64,000 nucleotides of DNA from JAJAZB01 sp965249815 (GCA_965249815.1 CBDFMV010000003.1:4030001-4094000); one strand, 5' to 3'. Counted from the first letter of the stretch, positions 42,404-51,360 are shown. The notes: generated by a model not told the origin, from the letters alone. Numbers and translations are program-made.

Positions 42404-42724
42404 AATATTATTTGGTTACGGTAGGGAAGATGGCCAGTTTTGTTTCTTGCCCAAAGGTTGAGCAAGAATTGCATAAATCCAAAAATAAGGTTTTAAAAAT
42501 CCGTTATTTTGGACAATTTCCTGAATAATCTTCAAATTTATCTATTTAGAATTGGTATATTTATAAGTTTTTCAGTTTAAAAGGTGTTTTTTAAGATATT
42601 TTGTTATTTGGTAAAATAAACGAATATTCTATTATAAGAATAAAAGGTAGCCCTCCCCGGAAAGTGCAATAAAAAACCCCGACTTGCGGCGGGGTGAGGG
42701 TAAAAAAAGAAACTGAATGACGGC
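42404..42724. other. AT-rich region upstream of the porin-amt operon
   Basis: About 320 bases without a gene. The part 42480-42640 is very AT-rich. An inverted repeat TTCTTGC (42444-42450) / GCAAGAA (42462-42468) lies 41-65 bases upstream of the porin ATG and could be an operator or leader hairpin. The far end holds the ferredoxin terminator. No exact TAnnTTTG was placed for the porin. Confidence 0.5.
42676..42695 (-). terminator. Intrinsic terminator of the ferredoxin gene
   Basis: ACCCCG (42676-42681) pairs with CGGGGT (42690-42695); on the minus strand the stem is followed by T5-T6. It lies 30 bases after the ferredoxin stop. Confidence 0.75.
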
Positions 42725-43072
42725 CTACTCAGCGTGGAGCCAGGCTTTTTTTGACAGAAGCGTTTCCTCGTCTTCTTCGTGGTCCGGGTCGGGTACGCAA
42801 CAATCGACGGGGCAAACCGCTGCGCACTGCGGTTCCTCGTGAAAGCCCATGCATTCGGTGCATTTATCGGAAACGATGTAATAAAATTCGTCGGAAACGG
42901 GTGTCTGCAATTCCTTTCCCGACACGATCGTGCCATCGCCCAGTTCGACGTCGTCCAGTTGCGTACCGCCGCTCCAGGTCCATGCCACGCCGCCTTCATA
43001 AATGGCGGTATTGGGGCACTCCGGCTCGCAGGCACCGCAATTAATGCACTCTTCGGTGATCATGATGGCCAT
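42725..43072 (-). CDS. 4Fe-4S dicluster ferredoxin
   Basis: A 115-residue electron carrier. Cluster 1 ligands Cys9, Cys12, Cys15 and Cys19 are in CINCGACEPECP; cluster 2 ligands Cys71, Cys74, Cys83 and Cys87 are in DKCTECMGFHEEPQCAAVCPVDC, with an extended C4 spacing (MGFHEEPQ) as in the YfhL/Alvin-type. An insertion of about 45 residues separates the clusters. It is divergent from a LuxC-type acyl-CoA reductase gene. A promoter is visible upstream. Confidence 0.95.
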   Translation of the reverse strand: MAIMITEECINCGACEPECPNTAIYEGGVAWTWSGGTQLDDVELGDGTIVSGKELQTPVSDEFYYIVSDKCTECMGFHEEPQCAAVCPVDCCVPDPDHEEDEETLLSKKAWLHAE

Positions 43073-43120
43073 ACCAATCCAGATTTTAGTAACTTCGAAG
43101 GCTGATTATCAATTCAGCAA

Positions 43121-43152
43121 CAAATGTAACGAAAGAAAGTTTGACCGTCCAA
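43121..43152 (-). promoter_or_regulatory. Promoter of the ferredoxin gene
   Basis: On the minus strand TTG (43150-43152) is followed after 21 nt by TACATTTG (43121-43128), an exact TAnnTTTG. The ATG is 48 bases downstream. Confidence 0.6.
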
Positions 43153-43212
43153 CAAAAAACTCTAAGTGACGTTCAGATATGATTTTGGAAAGGCTAAAAA
43201 TCTATCGGCTTA

Positions 43213-44250
43213 ATGGACTTAAACGCACGGATTGAAGCCTTCGTCCGCCTCGGGGAATGGCTGTTGTACGAACAAACGAAACCTGTTTTGACCCAGTGGG
43301 CCGTGAAAGCTCAGAATGAAAACAGCTGGTTTACGACCGAATCGGTCCACCTCGCCCTCGAAAATGTGGCTCGGTCGTACCTGAACCAACAGGCGCTTTT
43401 CGGTTGGGCGAATCATTACCCCGGATTAAGCTCGTTGGAAACTCACCCGAATCCGCTCGCCGTTGGGGTCATCATGGCGGGCAACGTTCCGGCCGTGGGT
43501 TTCCACGACGCACTGTGCGTGCTCCTTGCCGGTCACCGCTTGCTGGCAAAACTCAGTTCCCAGGACAGTGTGCTCATGCGGGCGCTGCTGGGTCAACTCA
43601 TTGAAATCGAACCCCGATTTGGCGAACGCATCACGCTGGTCGAGCGGCTGAACGACGCGGAAGCCGTTATCGCCACCGGCAGCGACAATTCGGCCCGCTA
43701 CTTCGAATACTATTTTGGCAAAAAGCCGCACCTGATTCGGAAAAACCGTACGTCGGTCGCGTTGCTCACAGGGCTGGAACCAGTGGCAGAACTCCGCAAC
43801 CTCGGCAGCGATATCCTGACGTACTTCGGGCTGGGTTGCCGGAACGTGTCCAAGCTATACGTGCCTGAGGATTACCGCTTCGACGAATTTTACGAAGCCA
43901 TCGAACCCCTTGCCGACGTGGTACTCCAGCACAAATACCACAACAACTACGATTACAACAAATCGGTCATGCTCGTCAACCAAACTCCTTTTTTGGACAA
44001 CGGATTTCTGATGATTACCGAAAACGTGGCGCTGGTCTCGTCCGTCTCCGTGGTGCATTTCGAGCGATGCCCGCACCTGGACGCAGCGAAAGAAGCGATT
44101 CGGGCTGAGTCGGAACGGATTCAGTGCGTGGTGACCGCAGGAGGCTGGCTACCCGGCAGCGTACCCTTCGGCGGCACTCAGTCGCCCAGCCTGCCCGATT
44201 ACGCCGACGGGGTGGACACGATGGAGTTTCTTACTTCACTGAGTGATTGA
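43213..44250 (+). CDS. LuxC-like acyl-CoA reductase
   Basis: A 345-residue protein of the acyl-CoA reductase (LuxC) family, which reduces activated fatty acids to aldehydes. Recognisable parts are VGVIMAGNVPAVGFHDALCVLLAG (nucleotide binding, about 76-99), ATGSDNSARYFEYYFG, the NRTSVALLTG segment, and FGLGCRNVSKLYVP carrying the likely nucleophile Cys in GLGCRN at about 217. No luciferase or LuxD/E gene is near. Divergent from the ferredoxin gene, an arrangement I recall in other Bacteroidota. Its last codons and stop lie in a repeat array. Confidence 0.85.
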   Translation: MDLNARIEAFVRLGEWLLYEQTKPVLTQWAVKAQNENSWFTTESVHLALENVARSYLNQQALFGWANHYPGLSSLETHPNPLAVGVIMAGNVPAVGFHDALCVLLAGHRLLAKLSSQDSVLMRALLGQLIEIEPRFGERITLVERLNDAEAVIATGSDNSARYFEYYFGKKPHLIRKNRTSVALLTGLEPVAELRNLGSDILTYFGLGCRNVSKLYVPEDYRFDEFYEAIEPLADVVLQHKYHNNYDYNKSVMLVNQTPFLDNGFLMITENVALVSSVSVVHFERCPHLDAAKEAIRAESERIQCVVTAGGWLPGSVPFGGTQSPSLPDYADGVDTMEFLTSLSD

Positions 44251-44320
44251 GTGAGGGGGTGATTGAATGAGAATTTAAATGGATTTTCCTCACTCAATTA
44301 CCCCCTTACTCAATCACTCA
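44240..44320. repeat. Inverted octamer array at the convergent ends of two genes
   Basis: Arms 44240-44271 and 44289-44320 match in 29 of 32 positions; the three differences are transitions. Each arm is made of 8-bp words (TGAGTGAT, TGAGTGAG, GGGGTGAT, TGAATGAG). The stop codons of the LuxC-like gene (44248-44250) and of the esterase gene (44318-44320) are both inside the arms. The RNA hairpin would be very stable and could terminate both transcripts. Confidence 0.85.
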
Positions 44321-46036
44321 ATATTTCCAACTCGTCAGGTCGGCTCCTTTCGGGGCGTTCCGCTCGAGGAGGTTCAGAATTTTCGGAACGTACATCGAAT
44401 TGTAGCGCAGGCGGCTGCGGTAGTTGGGCTGGGTGGGGTCGCCATTCCAGCAATGTTCGGCCCGATCGCCGTAGGCCACTTCGCTGTCGGCGGGCGGATT
44501 TTGGGCGCTTTTCAGAAACGCTTCCATTTTGTACACGGCGTTATTGAGGTAGTAATTGTCCATATCGCCGCAGTAAATCGCGATTTTGCCGCGTAGTTTC
44601 GGACCCAGTTTCGCCCAGTCGCGGCGGAGAATGTGGAGCAAATCGTAGTGTTCGCGCCAGTGCGTTGCTACTGACGAATCGATTTTCCCCGTCACCTTGT
44701 CAAAAATTCGTTTCGGATACCCGTCGGCACCGCAGGGGGAGTACACGGCTTCCCAGATATCCCACTGCCCGCCGGAGCGCGAGTGGGTGCCCAGGGCCAG
44801 TTCGAGGTGGTTCATGTCGGCGATGGTGCATTTTATGTGGCCGAGATAATCGCGCTTACCGGGTCGGGGTGTTTGTTTCCAGGGGCTTTCGAGGTGATAC
44901 GCATTTTTGTCCCGGTATATATCAATCACCGTGTAATCGCTGAAGGCAATCGGATCGGGACAGGCCGCGAAGCAGCCGCCGTATTCGTCCGGGTAGAAAA
45001 CCTGCGCGGCGAGCGCCTCCCAGCCGCCCGTCGAGCCGCCGTAGAGAAACCGCGCCCACCCCTGACCGATGCCGCGAAACTGTTTCTCAATGGCGGGAAT
45101 CAATTCGTAGGTGATGGCATCGCCGTACGGCCCAAGGTTGGCCGAGTTGACGGCATACGAATCGTCGTAGTAAGGATTGGCGTGTTGAATTTCAATGACG
45201 AGCATTCGGGGAAAACCGGGGCCGGTCCAGCCTTTGTAAAAATCGTACGCCTCCTGTTCCTGTATCCGCTTGTAGCCGTAAATGCCGAAACGCGGCACAT
45301 AATCACTCGTGTCGGTGGTGGTCGGTGGGTTTTCGCGCCACCCAGCGAATTCGGCGGGAAAGTGACCGTGGTTGATACAAAGCGGGTAGCGGGCCTCGGG
45401 GTGCTGGTCGAATCCCTCGGGCAGCAACACCCAGGCGCTCAGGTACCAGTCGCGCCCCCAGAATTTGCTGAGGCGCTCGGATTTAATCCGGACGTGTTTT
45501 ATGTACTTCGTTTCCCCCGTTTTGGGGTCGGGGAGGGGCGGGTTATGTTTCGTGAGGGCCAGGTTGATCACGCCCGGCTTTTTCGGGTCGATCCGCACCT
45601 TCACAGGCACGCTGTACAAATTACCGGGTGCCGTGCGCCACTGCTGGCCTTCGCCCCGGTCCATCGGGAGTTTGACGGTGTGGCCGTCGCCGCGCCGGAA
45701 GGTTTCGTAGCGGTGAAGCAGTGCCTGCACCCAGTATTCGCCTGGAGGCAACTGGTTTAGGCTGCGAACCGGATAACCGAAGGCTTGGCCGTCGACGGCG
45801 GCGGGTTTGCCTGCCGGCCAGTTTTCGACGTCCGTGCCAAATACGAGTTGCGAACCGGCTTCTTCGGAGACCTGGTTTTTCGGTTCCGTCCGGTTGTTGT
45901 CGGCGATGAAGAGCAGCAACCGTCCATCCAGTGGCACTCGGGAAAATTCGGCGGGAAACGTAACCTGGAAGCGGGTTTGGGCCTGCACGGCGAAACTGAT
46001 GAGCAGGGCGAAAGAGAAGGCGTAGAATTTGCGCAT
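44318..46036 (-). CDS. Secreted alpha/beta-hydrolase (esterase-like) protein
   Basis: A 572-residue exported protein (signal peptide 1-19, FYAFSFALLISFAVQAQ). An N-terminal beta-rich domain (about 20-170) precedes an alpha/beta-hydrolase domain; the nucleophile elbow is LYGGSTGGWEA (Ser near 345) and the catalytic His is likely in GDRAEHCWNGD near the end. It resembles the putative esterase (esterase D-like) group; substrate unknown. The stop lies within an octamer array shared with the convergent LuxC-like gene. A TAGTTTTC box upstream may be the -7 element. Confidence 0.82.
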   Translation of the reverse strand: MRKFYAFSFALLISFAVQAQTRFQVTFPAEFSRVPLDGRLLLFIADNNRTEPKNQVSEEAGSQLVFGTDVENWPAGKPAAVDGQAFGYPVRSLNQLPPGEYWVQALLHRYETFRRGDGHTVKLPMDRGEGQQWRTAPGNLYSVPVKVRIDPKKPGVINLALTKHNPPLPDPKTGETKYIKHVRIKSERLSKFWGRDWYLSAWVLLPEGFDQHPEARYPLCINHGHFPAEFAGWRENPPTTTDTSDYVPRFGIYGYKRIQEQEAYDFYKGWTGPGFPRMLVIEIQHANPYYDDSYAVNSANLGPYGDAITYELIPAIEKQFRGIGQGWARFLYGGSTGGWEALAAQVFYPDEYGGCFAACPDPIAFSDYTVIDIYRDKNAYHLESPWKQTPRPGKRDYLGHIKCTIADMNHLELALGTHSRSGGQWDIWEAVYSPCGADGYPKRIFDKVTGKIDSSVATHWREHYDLLHILRRDWAKLGPKLRGKIAIYCGDMDNYYLNNAVYKMEAFLKSAQNPPADSEVAYGDRAEHCWNGDPTQPNYRSRLRYNSMYVPKILNLLERNAPKGADLTSWKY

Positions 46037-46089
46037 GGTAAGGCAGATTTTCGGTGTCGAAAACTACACTTAAAATGCATCCCCATCAC

Positions 46090-46145
46090 AGCGAGGGAAT
46101 TAAATCCGCTGACGCGCAGTGCTCAGACGCGCACTCCCTTGCTAT
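46090..46145. repeat. Looped relative of the 66-bp palindrome
   Basis: AGCGAGGGAATTAA at 46090-46103 and TCCCTTGCTATG at 46135-46146 match the core and outer arm of the palindrome at 11439-11504; the 9-bp outer arms pair with one mismatch, and a GC-rich inner segment (GACGCGCAGTGC...CGCGCAC) replaces the centre. It lies between the divergent esterase and EcsC genes. Confidence 0.6.
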
Positions 46146-46165
46146 GAATAAATGATCCAAAAAGA

Positions 46166-46909
46166 ATGACGTACGAAGCCTACATCCGCCGAGAACTGCA
46201 AGCCTGGGAGCGGGCCATGGTTCGGCCACCCTCCCTGACCAACCGGCTGGCCAAATCATTGCAGCGGCGCATCAACAACCTGATTCCCGAAAAAGTCCAT
46301 CAGGTCATCACGGCGGGCATTAAGCACATGACCCGCGCCGTGTTGTTCGGGGCTGAGTACACAACGCGCCAGCCGGTGGAGGGCAAATCGTTGCAGGAGC
46401 GTGAAATCAATGCCCGGCGGCGGATTGATTTTTACAAAAAAGCAGGAGCCGCCGAAGGGGGCGTCACCGGCGCGGGCGGGTTCTGGTTTAGCCTGGCCGA
46501 TTTTCCGTTGCTGCTGGGGCTGAAGCTGAAATTGCTTTATGACCTGGCTGCGCTGTACGGACATTCGATGGACGACTACCGCGAACGCCTGTTCGTCCTG
46601 CACATTTTTCAACTGGCTTTTTCGAGTCACGGACACCGCCGCGACGTGTTTCTCCGGATGAAAAACTGGGAAACGAAAGCATTGCCCGACGACATCAACG
46701 CCTTTGACTGGCGCACCTTTCAGCAGGAGTACCGCGATTACATCGACCTCGCCAAACTGGCCCAGCTCATTCCGGTCATCGGCGCGGCGGTGGGGTTTGT
46801 GGTCAATTACCGCCTGCTCGACAAACTGGGCAAAACCGCCATGAACGCGTACCGGATGCGATGGATGGAAGAAGTGAATAAAGAGAATAGAGTAAAGAGC
46901 ATAGAGTAG
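46166..46909 (+). CDS. EcsC family protein
   Basis: A 247-residue protein of the EcsC family. It starts MTYEAYIRRELQAWERAM, continues with the INNLIPEKVHQVITAGIKHM helix, the AGAAEGGVTGAGGFWFSLADFPLLLGLKLKLLYDLAALYG hydrophobic region and a final LAQLIPVIGAAVGFVVNYRLLDKLG hydrophobic hairpin. EcsC was first described with the Bacillus Ecs transporter; its activity is not established. The last codons (NKENRVKSIE) are encoded by a heptamer-type repeat. Confidence 0.88.
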   Translation: MTYEAYIRRELQAWERAMVRPPSLTNRLAKSLQRRINNLIPEKVHQVITAGIKHMTRAVLFGAEYTTRQPVEGKSLQEREINARRRIDFYKKAGAAEGGVTGAGGFWFSLADFPLLLGLKLKLLYDLAALYGHSMDDYRERLFVLHIFQLAFSSHGHRRDVFLRMKNWETKALPDDINAFDWRTFQQEYRDYIDLAKLAQLIPVIGAAVGFVVNYRLLDKLGKTAMNAYRMRWMEEVNKENRVKSIE

Positions 46910-46952
46910 AGCGAATAGACCCGTTTATCCTCTCTCTTCTTTTCTCTCTCTA
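46877..46952. repeat. Purine/pyrimidine heptamer array between convergent genes
   Basis: The left part repeats variants of a 7-mer (AATAAAG, AGAATAG, AGTAAAG, AGCATAG, AGTAGAG, CGAATAG), purine-rich; the right part (46928-46952) is pyrimidine-rich CT runs. Pairing is weaker than in the other arrays. The EcsC stop (46907-46909) and the DUF5686 stop (46950-46952) are inside it. Confidence 0.55.
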
Positions 46953-49529
46953 CAACGCCGTCCGGATGCGGAAACCGATTTGGCGGTATTTCCCGTCCTG
47001 GAACGTGGTCACCACTTCGAGGCCAAGCGTTTTCAGGATGCCGCTGAATCCGTAGCCGACTTCAAAGAGGTTGGTGTTTTTGGTGAAGAACGAGTTGACT
47101 AACACGCTTTCCCGCAATCCGGCCAATTGCAGCGCCGGAATCTGCGTGAGCAGAAACTTGCGGAAGGCGTAATCGCCGTGAACCTGCGCGTAGCGGTCGG
47201 CGGTCGAAAAGGTGTAGTAGTCGAGCAGCCGGAAGTTTTCCAGGCCTTCATTCTGAAAAATTGTCTGGTTACCGTTGAAATGCTTGAAATCCATCAGGTA
47301 CTGCGGTTTTGCGCCGTAAAACGTGCCCAGCCGGGCCAGGTACCGCAGGCTGCCCTTGCCGACGCGCAGTTCGTCGTTCACCGAAAATTCAAGTTGATTA
47401 AAGGTCGTTCCGCCAAATCCGGAGCGGTTGCGGAGCGTGAAGTTGGGCGAGTTGTTGTTGATGCTGAACCGCTGCCCGTTGAAGATCGCCGCCCGTGCGA
47501 AAGGCCGGTACGTGATGGCCGTGTTCAGCACCGTGACCGAATGCGTCGGGAAAGCCGTCTCGTTGCCCAGTTCCAGATTTTGCGGATCGTTGGACGAAAA
47601 CTCGCGGTTGTCCACGTCGCGCCAAACTTGGGTCGTGTTGTTTTGCAAGCGAAACCGACGCTCGAACGAAGCACCGACGCTCAGCGAAATTTTATCGGAA
47701 AGCCGCTGAAAACCCGTGAGCGTCAGGTAGGTTTTCTCGTACAACTTCAGGTAATTCTGCTCCGTCAGCAACGTGTAAATCGTGTTGATGCCTTCGGAAA
47801 TCGGGTTGGCGGCGTTGAATTGAAACACGTTCCGCCCGGCGCTGAGCGTAAAGGCCCGTTTCGGATTTGTGTAACCCACGTTGATACCCCCGTTGAGCCG
47901 TTGGCGGGCAAATGAGTACCGCGCCGCCAGTCCGGCGTTCCAGCGGGTGAAGCGCCCCAGTCGCTGGGCGTAATCGAGCCGCGATTTCAGCACGTAGCCT
48001 TCGACGGTATTAAAAAAATCGAGCTTCGTCAAACCCATCAACGGCGACTCAAACGTCAGGCTACGCGGGTACCATTCGGTTTCGGAGCGCTGGCCGTAAT
48101 GGTAGGTGTGGCCCGTGAGCAGGTGCGGGAACCGAAATTTCGGCGTGTTTTTAATCGAATCGCGGCGAATCTGGGCCTGGCGGGCCTTGTAGAGACTATC
48201 GGCCTGGGTGTAGCCCTTCACCTCGATTTCGGTCAGGGGCACCTGGCGCTCGCCGTCCCAAAAGGTAGTAGGGCGGGTGCGGGCGAGGGAGTCGATGCCA
48301 AAACTGTAATCGCGCACCACGGCCACATCTTCGCCTTTTTCCTTGCGCTCGACCTGATCCTCTTTTTCCATCGCGCGGGCCAGTTTCCGCAACTGTTTCC
48401 GTGTCACCTGCTTCTGGGCAAGCGGGGCTTTGGGATTGACTTTCTGGGACTTCAACGCCGCTGCTTCTTCCTTGTCAATTCTCTCATCCACCACCGTGGG
48501 CACCTGGTGGTAGCGGGGGTTCACCGTCACCTGGTACTGGCGGAGCGAGGTCACATAACGGCCTTCGCCCTTTGCGCCGAGGTAGCTGGCCTTCAGGCTG
48601 ATTTCCGAACTGACCGGCATCCATACGTCCTGAATCGGCGTGAGGAGTTGCCTGAGCGTGTAATTGAACCCATTTTCGTCGGTGTACGCGAAACTGAGGC
48701 TGTGGATGCTCCAGGTACCGTCCACGATGTTGAGCGTGCCGTCCAGTACGTTCTGGCCCCGGCTGCGGGGAATCACCCGGATTTTATTGACAGTTTTATC
48801 GCCTTCCTGAAAAAAGCCCTGGTACTCGAAGCGGTAATAACTGAAGGCGCGCGGCGAAAGCGGCGAAATGATGTCGCCAAGTTGGGGATCGTAAAAACTG
48901 AAGCGGGCAAAGTTGATGCTCGGCTGGGCGGTGGGCGGCAGGTTGGAGCGAATGGAAATGACTTTTTCGCGAACCGTATTCGGCTGTTTGAACGTCAACT
49001 CGTTGATGGATTCGAGCACGTAGGTGGTGCCGACCTGCATGTTGGCTTTTTTCAACAACCCTTTTGCAAGAAAAGGAATATCCGTGATGCGGAACGTGCC
49101 TTTCACGTACGTCCGCGCCGACCACGCGGCCACCTCCAACTGGTGGAACCGCGCCGTGCTGATGGCCTTGCGCATGATGGTGTAGGCCGGGTCTTCGCGG
49201 CCCTGCCCGATGCGGACTTCAGCGAGGTTGACGGCCACTTCCTCCAGCGTCACGTCGAGCTGCCCAAAATCGGCACCCACTTCGACGGTGCGCACGGTGG
49301 TTTTATGCCCCAGAAACTGGAACTGCACGTCGTACTTGCCCGGCAGCAGGTTGATTTCGTAGCGGCCCTCGTCATTGGCTACGGTGCCGATGGTGGTTCC
49401 TTTCACCAAAATCGAAGCGAAGGGCAGGGCTTCGCCTTTCGGGTTGCGAACCGTGCCCCGGACGCCCCCCGCGAGGGCGGAAGGCAAGGAAAAAAGAACG
49501 AGAAGCAACGAAAGTAACGAGCGCAGCAT
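46950..49529 (-). CDS. DUF5686 outer-membrane protein with carboxypeptidase-like regulatory domain
   Basis: An 859-residue exported protein. Signal peptide 1-20 (LLSLLLVLFSLPSALAG), then a CarboxypepD_reg-like domain (about 21-95: GVRGTVRNPKGEALPFASILVKGTTIGTVAND...YEINLLPG) as in TonB-dependent receptors, and a long DUF5686 beta-barrel to the C-terminus. A central charged segment (about 330-400) rich in Lys/Glu is likely surface or periplasmic. No TonB plug domain is seen. Function is unknown; probably a large outer-membrane barrel. Monocistronic. Confidence 0.9.
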   Translation of the reverse strand: MLRSLLSLLLVLFSLPSALAGGVRGTVRNPKGEALPFASILVKGTTIGTVANDEGRYEINLLPGKYDVQFQFLGHKTTVRTVEVGADFGQLDVTLEEVAVNLAEVRIGQGREDPAYTIMRKAISTARFHQLEVAAWSARTYVKGTFRITDIPFLAKGLLKKANMQVGTTYVLESINELTFKQPNTVREKVISIRSNLPPTAQPSINFARFSFYDPQLGDIISPLSPRAFSYYRFEYQGFFQEGDKTVNKIRVIPRSRGQNVLDGTLNIVDGTWSIHSLSFAYTDENGFNYTLRQLLTPIQDVWMPVSSEISLKASYLGAKGEGRYVTSLRQYQVTVNPRYHQVPTVVDERIDKEEAAALKSQKVNPKAPLAQKQVTRKQLRKLARAMEKEDQVERKEKGEDVAVVRDYSFGIDSLARTRPTTFWDGERQVPLTEIEVKGYTQADSLYKARQAQIRRDSIKNTPKFRFPHLLTGHTYHYGQRSETEWYPRSLTFESPLMGLTKLDFFNTVEGYVLKSRLDYAQRLGRFTRWNAGLAARYSFARQRLNGGINVGYTNPKRAFTLSAGRNVFQFNAANPISEGINTIYTLLTEQNYLKLYEKTYLTLTGFQRLSDKISLSVGASFERRFRLQNNTTQVWRDVDNREFSSNDPQNLELGNETAFPTHSVTVLNTAITYRPFARAAIFNGQRFSINNNSPNFTLRNRSGFGGTTFNQLEFSVNDELRVGKGSLRYLARLGTFYGAKPQYLMDFKHFNGNQTIFQNEGLENFRLLDYYTFSTADRYAQVHGDYAFRKFLLTQIPALQLAGLRESVLVNSFFTKNTNLFEVGYGFSGILKTLGLEVVTTFQDGKYRQIGFRIRTAL

Positions 49530-49596
49530 GGATAGGAAGGAGTTACGGCGGGAAGATGCACCGGACAGTTGGTTCGTTGCAACCGCTTAACAAACG

Positions 49597-50427
49597 TTAA
49601 CGAAACGCCCAGGTCAAAAAACCCGGCATCACGCTGGCCCATGTTTCGGGGTTGTGCCGTCCGCCCGGCACTTGCACGTACGTAAAATCCTCGTCGCGAC
49701 GGTAGCCCTTCGCCGCCAGTTCGTTCATCAAATCGAGCGTGTCATCGATGGCGTCGATGACGCCGTTGTGGTTGCGGTCGGAGGTTTCGTCGTCGGTGCC
49801 CGCTTCAAACCAAAACTTCAACGCGGGTTTGTCCGTCTTCTGCCGGATTTGGGCGTGCATCAGCCGGTCGGAGTCGTCGTAGCCGTCTTCGTAAGCCCGT
49901 TTGCGCCACCAGAGCGAACCAGAAAATACGCCGACTTTGCCAAAACGCTCCGGGTGCGCCCAGGCGATGTCGAGGGCCGACAGTCCGCCGAGCGAAAAAC
50001 CGGCGATTACCGTGTGCGCCGGGCCGGTTTGAACGGAAAGATTCCGCTCGATGAAGGGCATCAGTTCGGTCAGCACGAAGTCGGTGTAAGCACCGGCTTT
50101 TGCCCCCCGGCCCTTGTAATCGGCCAGAGCGGCGGTGCCGTATTCCTGCAAGCGTTCCTGGTTGGCGTGAATGCCCACGACGACGAACGGCGGCAGGGCT
50201 TTTTTCTTAAAAAGTGAATCGAGCAGTGCCAGCAGTTGCAACCGCTGAATATCCTGCCCGTCGTTGAGGTATAGCACCGGAAAGCGGGCACCCGCTTTGC
50301 CGTAACCGGGCGGCAGCAGCAGGGTCAACTCCACGGCGCGGTGGAGGCGTTGGGAAAACAAACTGTCGTGACGGGACGTAACAGCGGGTAGGGGAGCGTC
50401 GGGGGTGGGTAGGGCAATCGAAAGCAT
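49597..50427 (-). CDS. Esterase D/enterochelin-esterase-like hydrolase
   Basis: A 276-residue alpha/beta-hydrolase of the putative esterase family (esterase D/Fes). VLYLNDGQDIQRL is near the start, the nucleophile is Ser in IAGFSLGGLSALDIAWAHPERFG, and the catalytic His is in VQVPGGRHNPETWASVMPGFLTWAF; the Asp is likely in DDETSDRN. No strong signal peptide, so cytosolic or weakly exported. Start is ATG 50427 or 50436. The adjacent, divergent gene encodes another esterase of a different family. Confidence 0.85.
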   Translation of the reverse strand: MLSIALPTPDAPLPAVTSRHDSLFSQRLHRAVELTLLLPPGYGKAGARFPVLYLNDGQDIQRLQLLALLDSLFKKKALPPFVVVGIHANQERLQEYGTAALADYKGRGAKAGAYTDFVLTELMPFIERNLSVQTGPAHTVIAGFSLGGLSALDIAWAHPERFGKVGVFSGSLWWRKRAYEDGYDDSDRLMHAQIRQKTDKPALKFWFEAGTDDETSDRNHNGVIDAIDDTLDLMNELAAKGYRRDEDFTYVQVPGGRHNPETWASVMPGFLTWAFR

Positions 50428-50478
50428 TTCCAACAAAACTACGAAGCATTCGGCGGGGCGGAAAATTTGACGTCTAAT

Positions 50479-50509
50479 TTGCCGGGACGGGAAACCTTTT
50501 CTATTTTTC
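50479..50509 (+). promoter_or_regulatory. Candidate promoter of the amide-ligase cluster
   Basis: TTG (50479-50481) and, after 20 nt, TATTTTTC (50502-50509), one mismatch from TAnnTTTG. It lies 84 bases upstream of the first gene of the cluster. Confidence 0.4.
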
Positions 50510-50592
50510 GCTCAACCTTACTCACCGAACTGGTTCTCTAAGCCGTCCTGAACACTGAATCCGCTATTTTTTAACGCCAAATCAAGGACATT

Positions 50593-51300
50593 TTGGAAGA
50601 ACGCCACGTTCGTTTTTACTCGCACCACCTCGGGCGCGACATCGAGATGCTGGCCTACGGGCACTGGGGGCATCCGGTTATTATTTTTCCTACCACGATG
50701 GGTCGGTTTTACGAAGCCAAAGACTTCCGGCTCATCGAATCCATTAGCTGGCACCTCGAAAACGGGGTCGTGAAGGTGTACTGCCCCGACAGCATCGACA
50801 AGGATAGCTGGTACGCCAAGCACCTGCACCCCTCGGTGCGGATTCTCAACCACCTGCTTTACGACCGGTTCGTGGCCGAAGAACTCGTCCCGGTGATTCA
50901 GCGGGAATGCAGCGTGGCGAAAGTGGCCGTGGCCGGTTGCAGTTTCGGCGGGTTTCACGCCGCCAATTTCGCCTTTCGCCACCCCGAACTGGTTTCGCAC
51001 CTGTTCACAATGGGCGCGGCCTTCGACATCCGGTCGTTCATGGACGGCTACTACGACGACAACGTCTATTTCAACAACCCGCCCGATTACCTGCCCAATG
51101 CCACCAACCCGGCGCTGTGGCAGTTTAGCAAAATTACGCTCGGCACGGCGGAACACGATTTTTGCAAACCCGACAATTACCGCCTGTCGGAAATCCTGGG
51201 CCGGAAAGGCATCGGCCACTGGCTCGACGACCGCCCGTACGGCAACCACGACTGGCCCGTCTGGCGGGATATGTTGCCGGGTTATTTGTCGAATCTGTAA
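50593..51300 (+). CDS. COG4947-type esterase, first gene of amide-ligase cluster
   Basis: A 235-residue alpha/beta-hydrolase: RFYSHHLGRDIEMLAYGHWGHPVIIFPTTMGRF at the start and the nucleophile elbow GCSFGG at 115-120 (Ser117), with His in YGNHDWPVWRDMLPGYL. This family is often encoded next to ATP-grasp and YbdK genes, so it may hydrolyse a precursor or a product of that pathway. There is no ATG before residue 19; TTG 50593, preceded by an AAGGA sequence 4 bases away, restores the family N-terminus and is taken as start. Confidence 0.85.
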   Translation: MEERHVRFYSHHLGRDIEMLAYGHWGHPVIIFPTTMGRFYEAKDFRLIESISWHLENGVVKVYCPDSIDKDSWYAKHLHPSVRILNHLLYDRFVAEELVPVIQRECSVAKVAVAGCSFGGFHAANFAFRHPELVSHLFTMGAAFDIRSFMDGYYDDNVYFNNPPDYLPNATNPALWQFSKITLGTAEHDFCKPDNYRLSEILGRKGIGHWLDDRPYGNHDWPVWRDMLPGYLSNL

Positions 51301-51360
51301 ATTATTCCCCTTCGCTGTCATCCTGAATTCGTGAAGGGTGGCAAACTAAAAGTCAGTACC

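Noticed and set aside
48099..49517. 472-codon open frame antisense to the DUF5686 gene
   Set aside because: Shadow of a long GC-rich gene; no start context and no recognisable domain.
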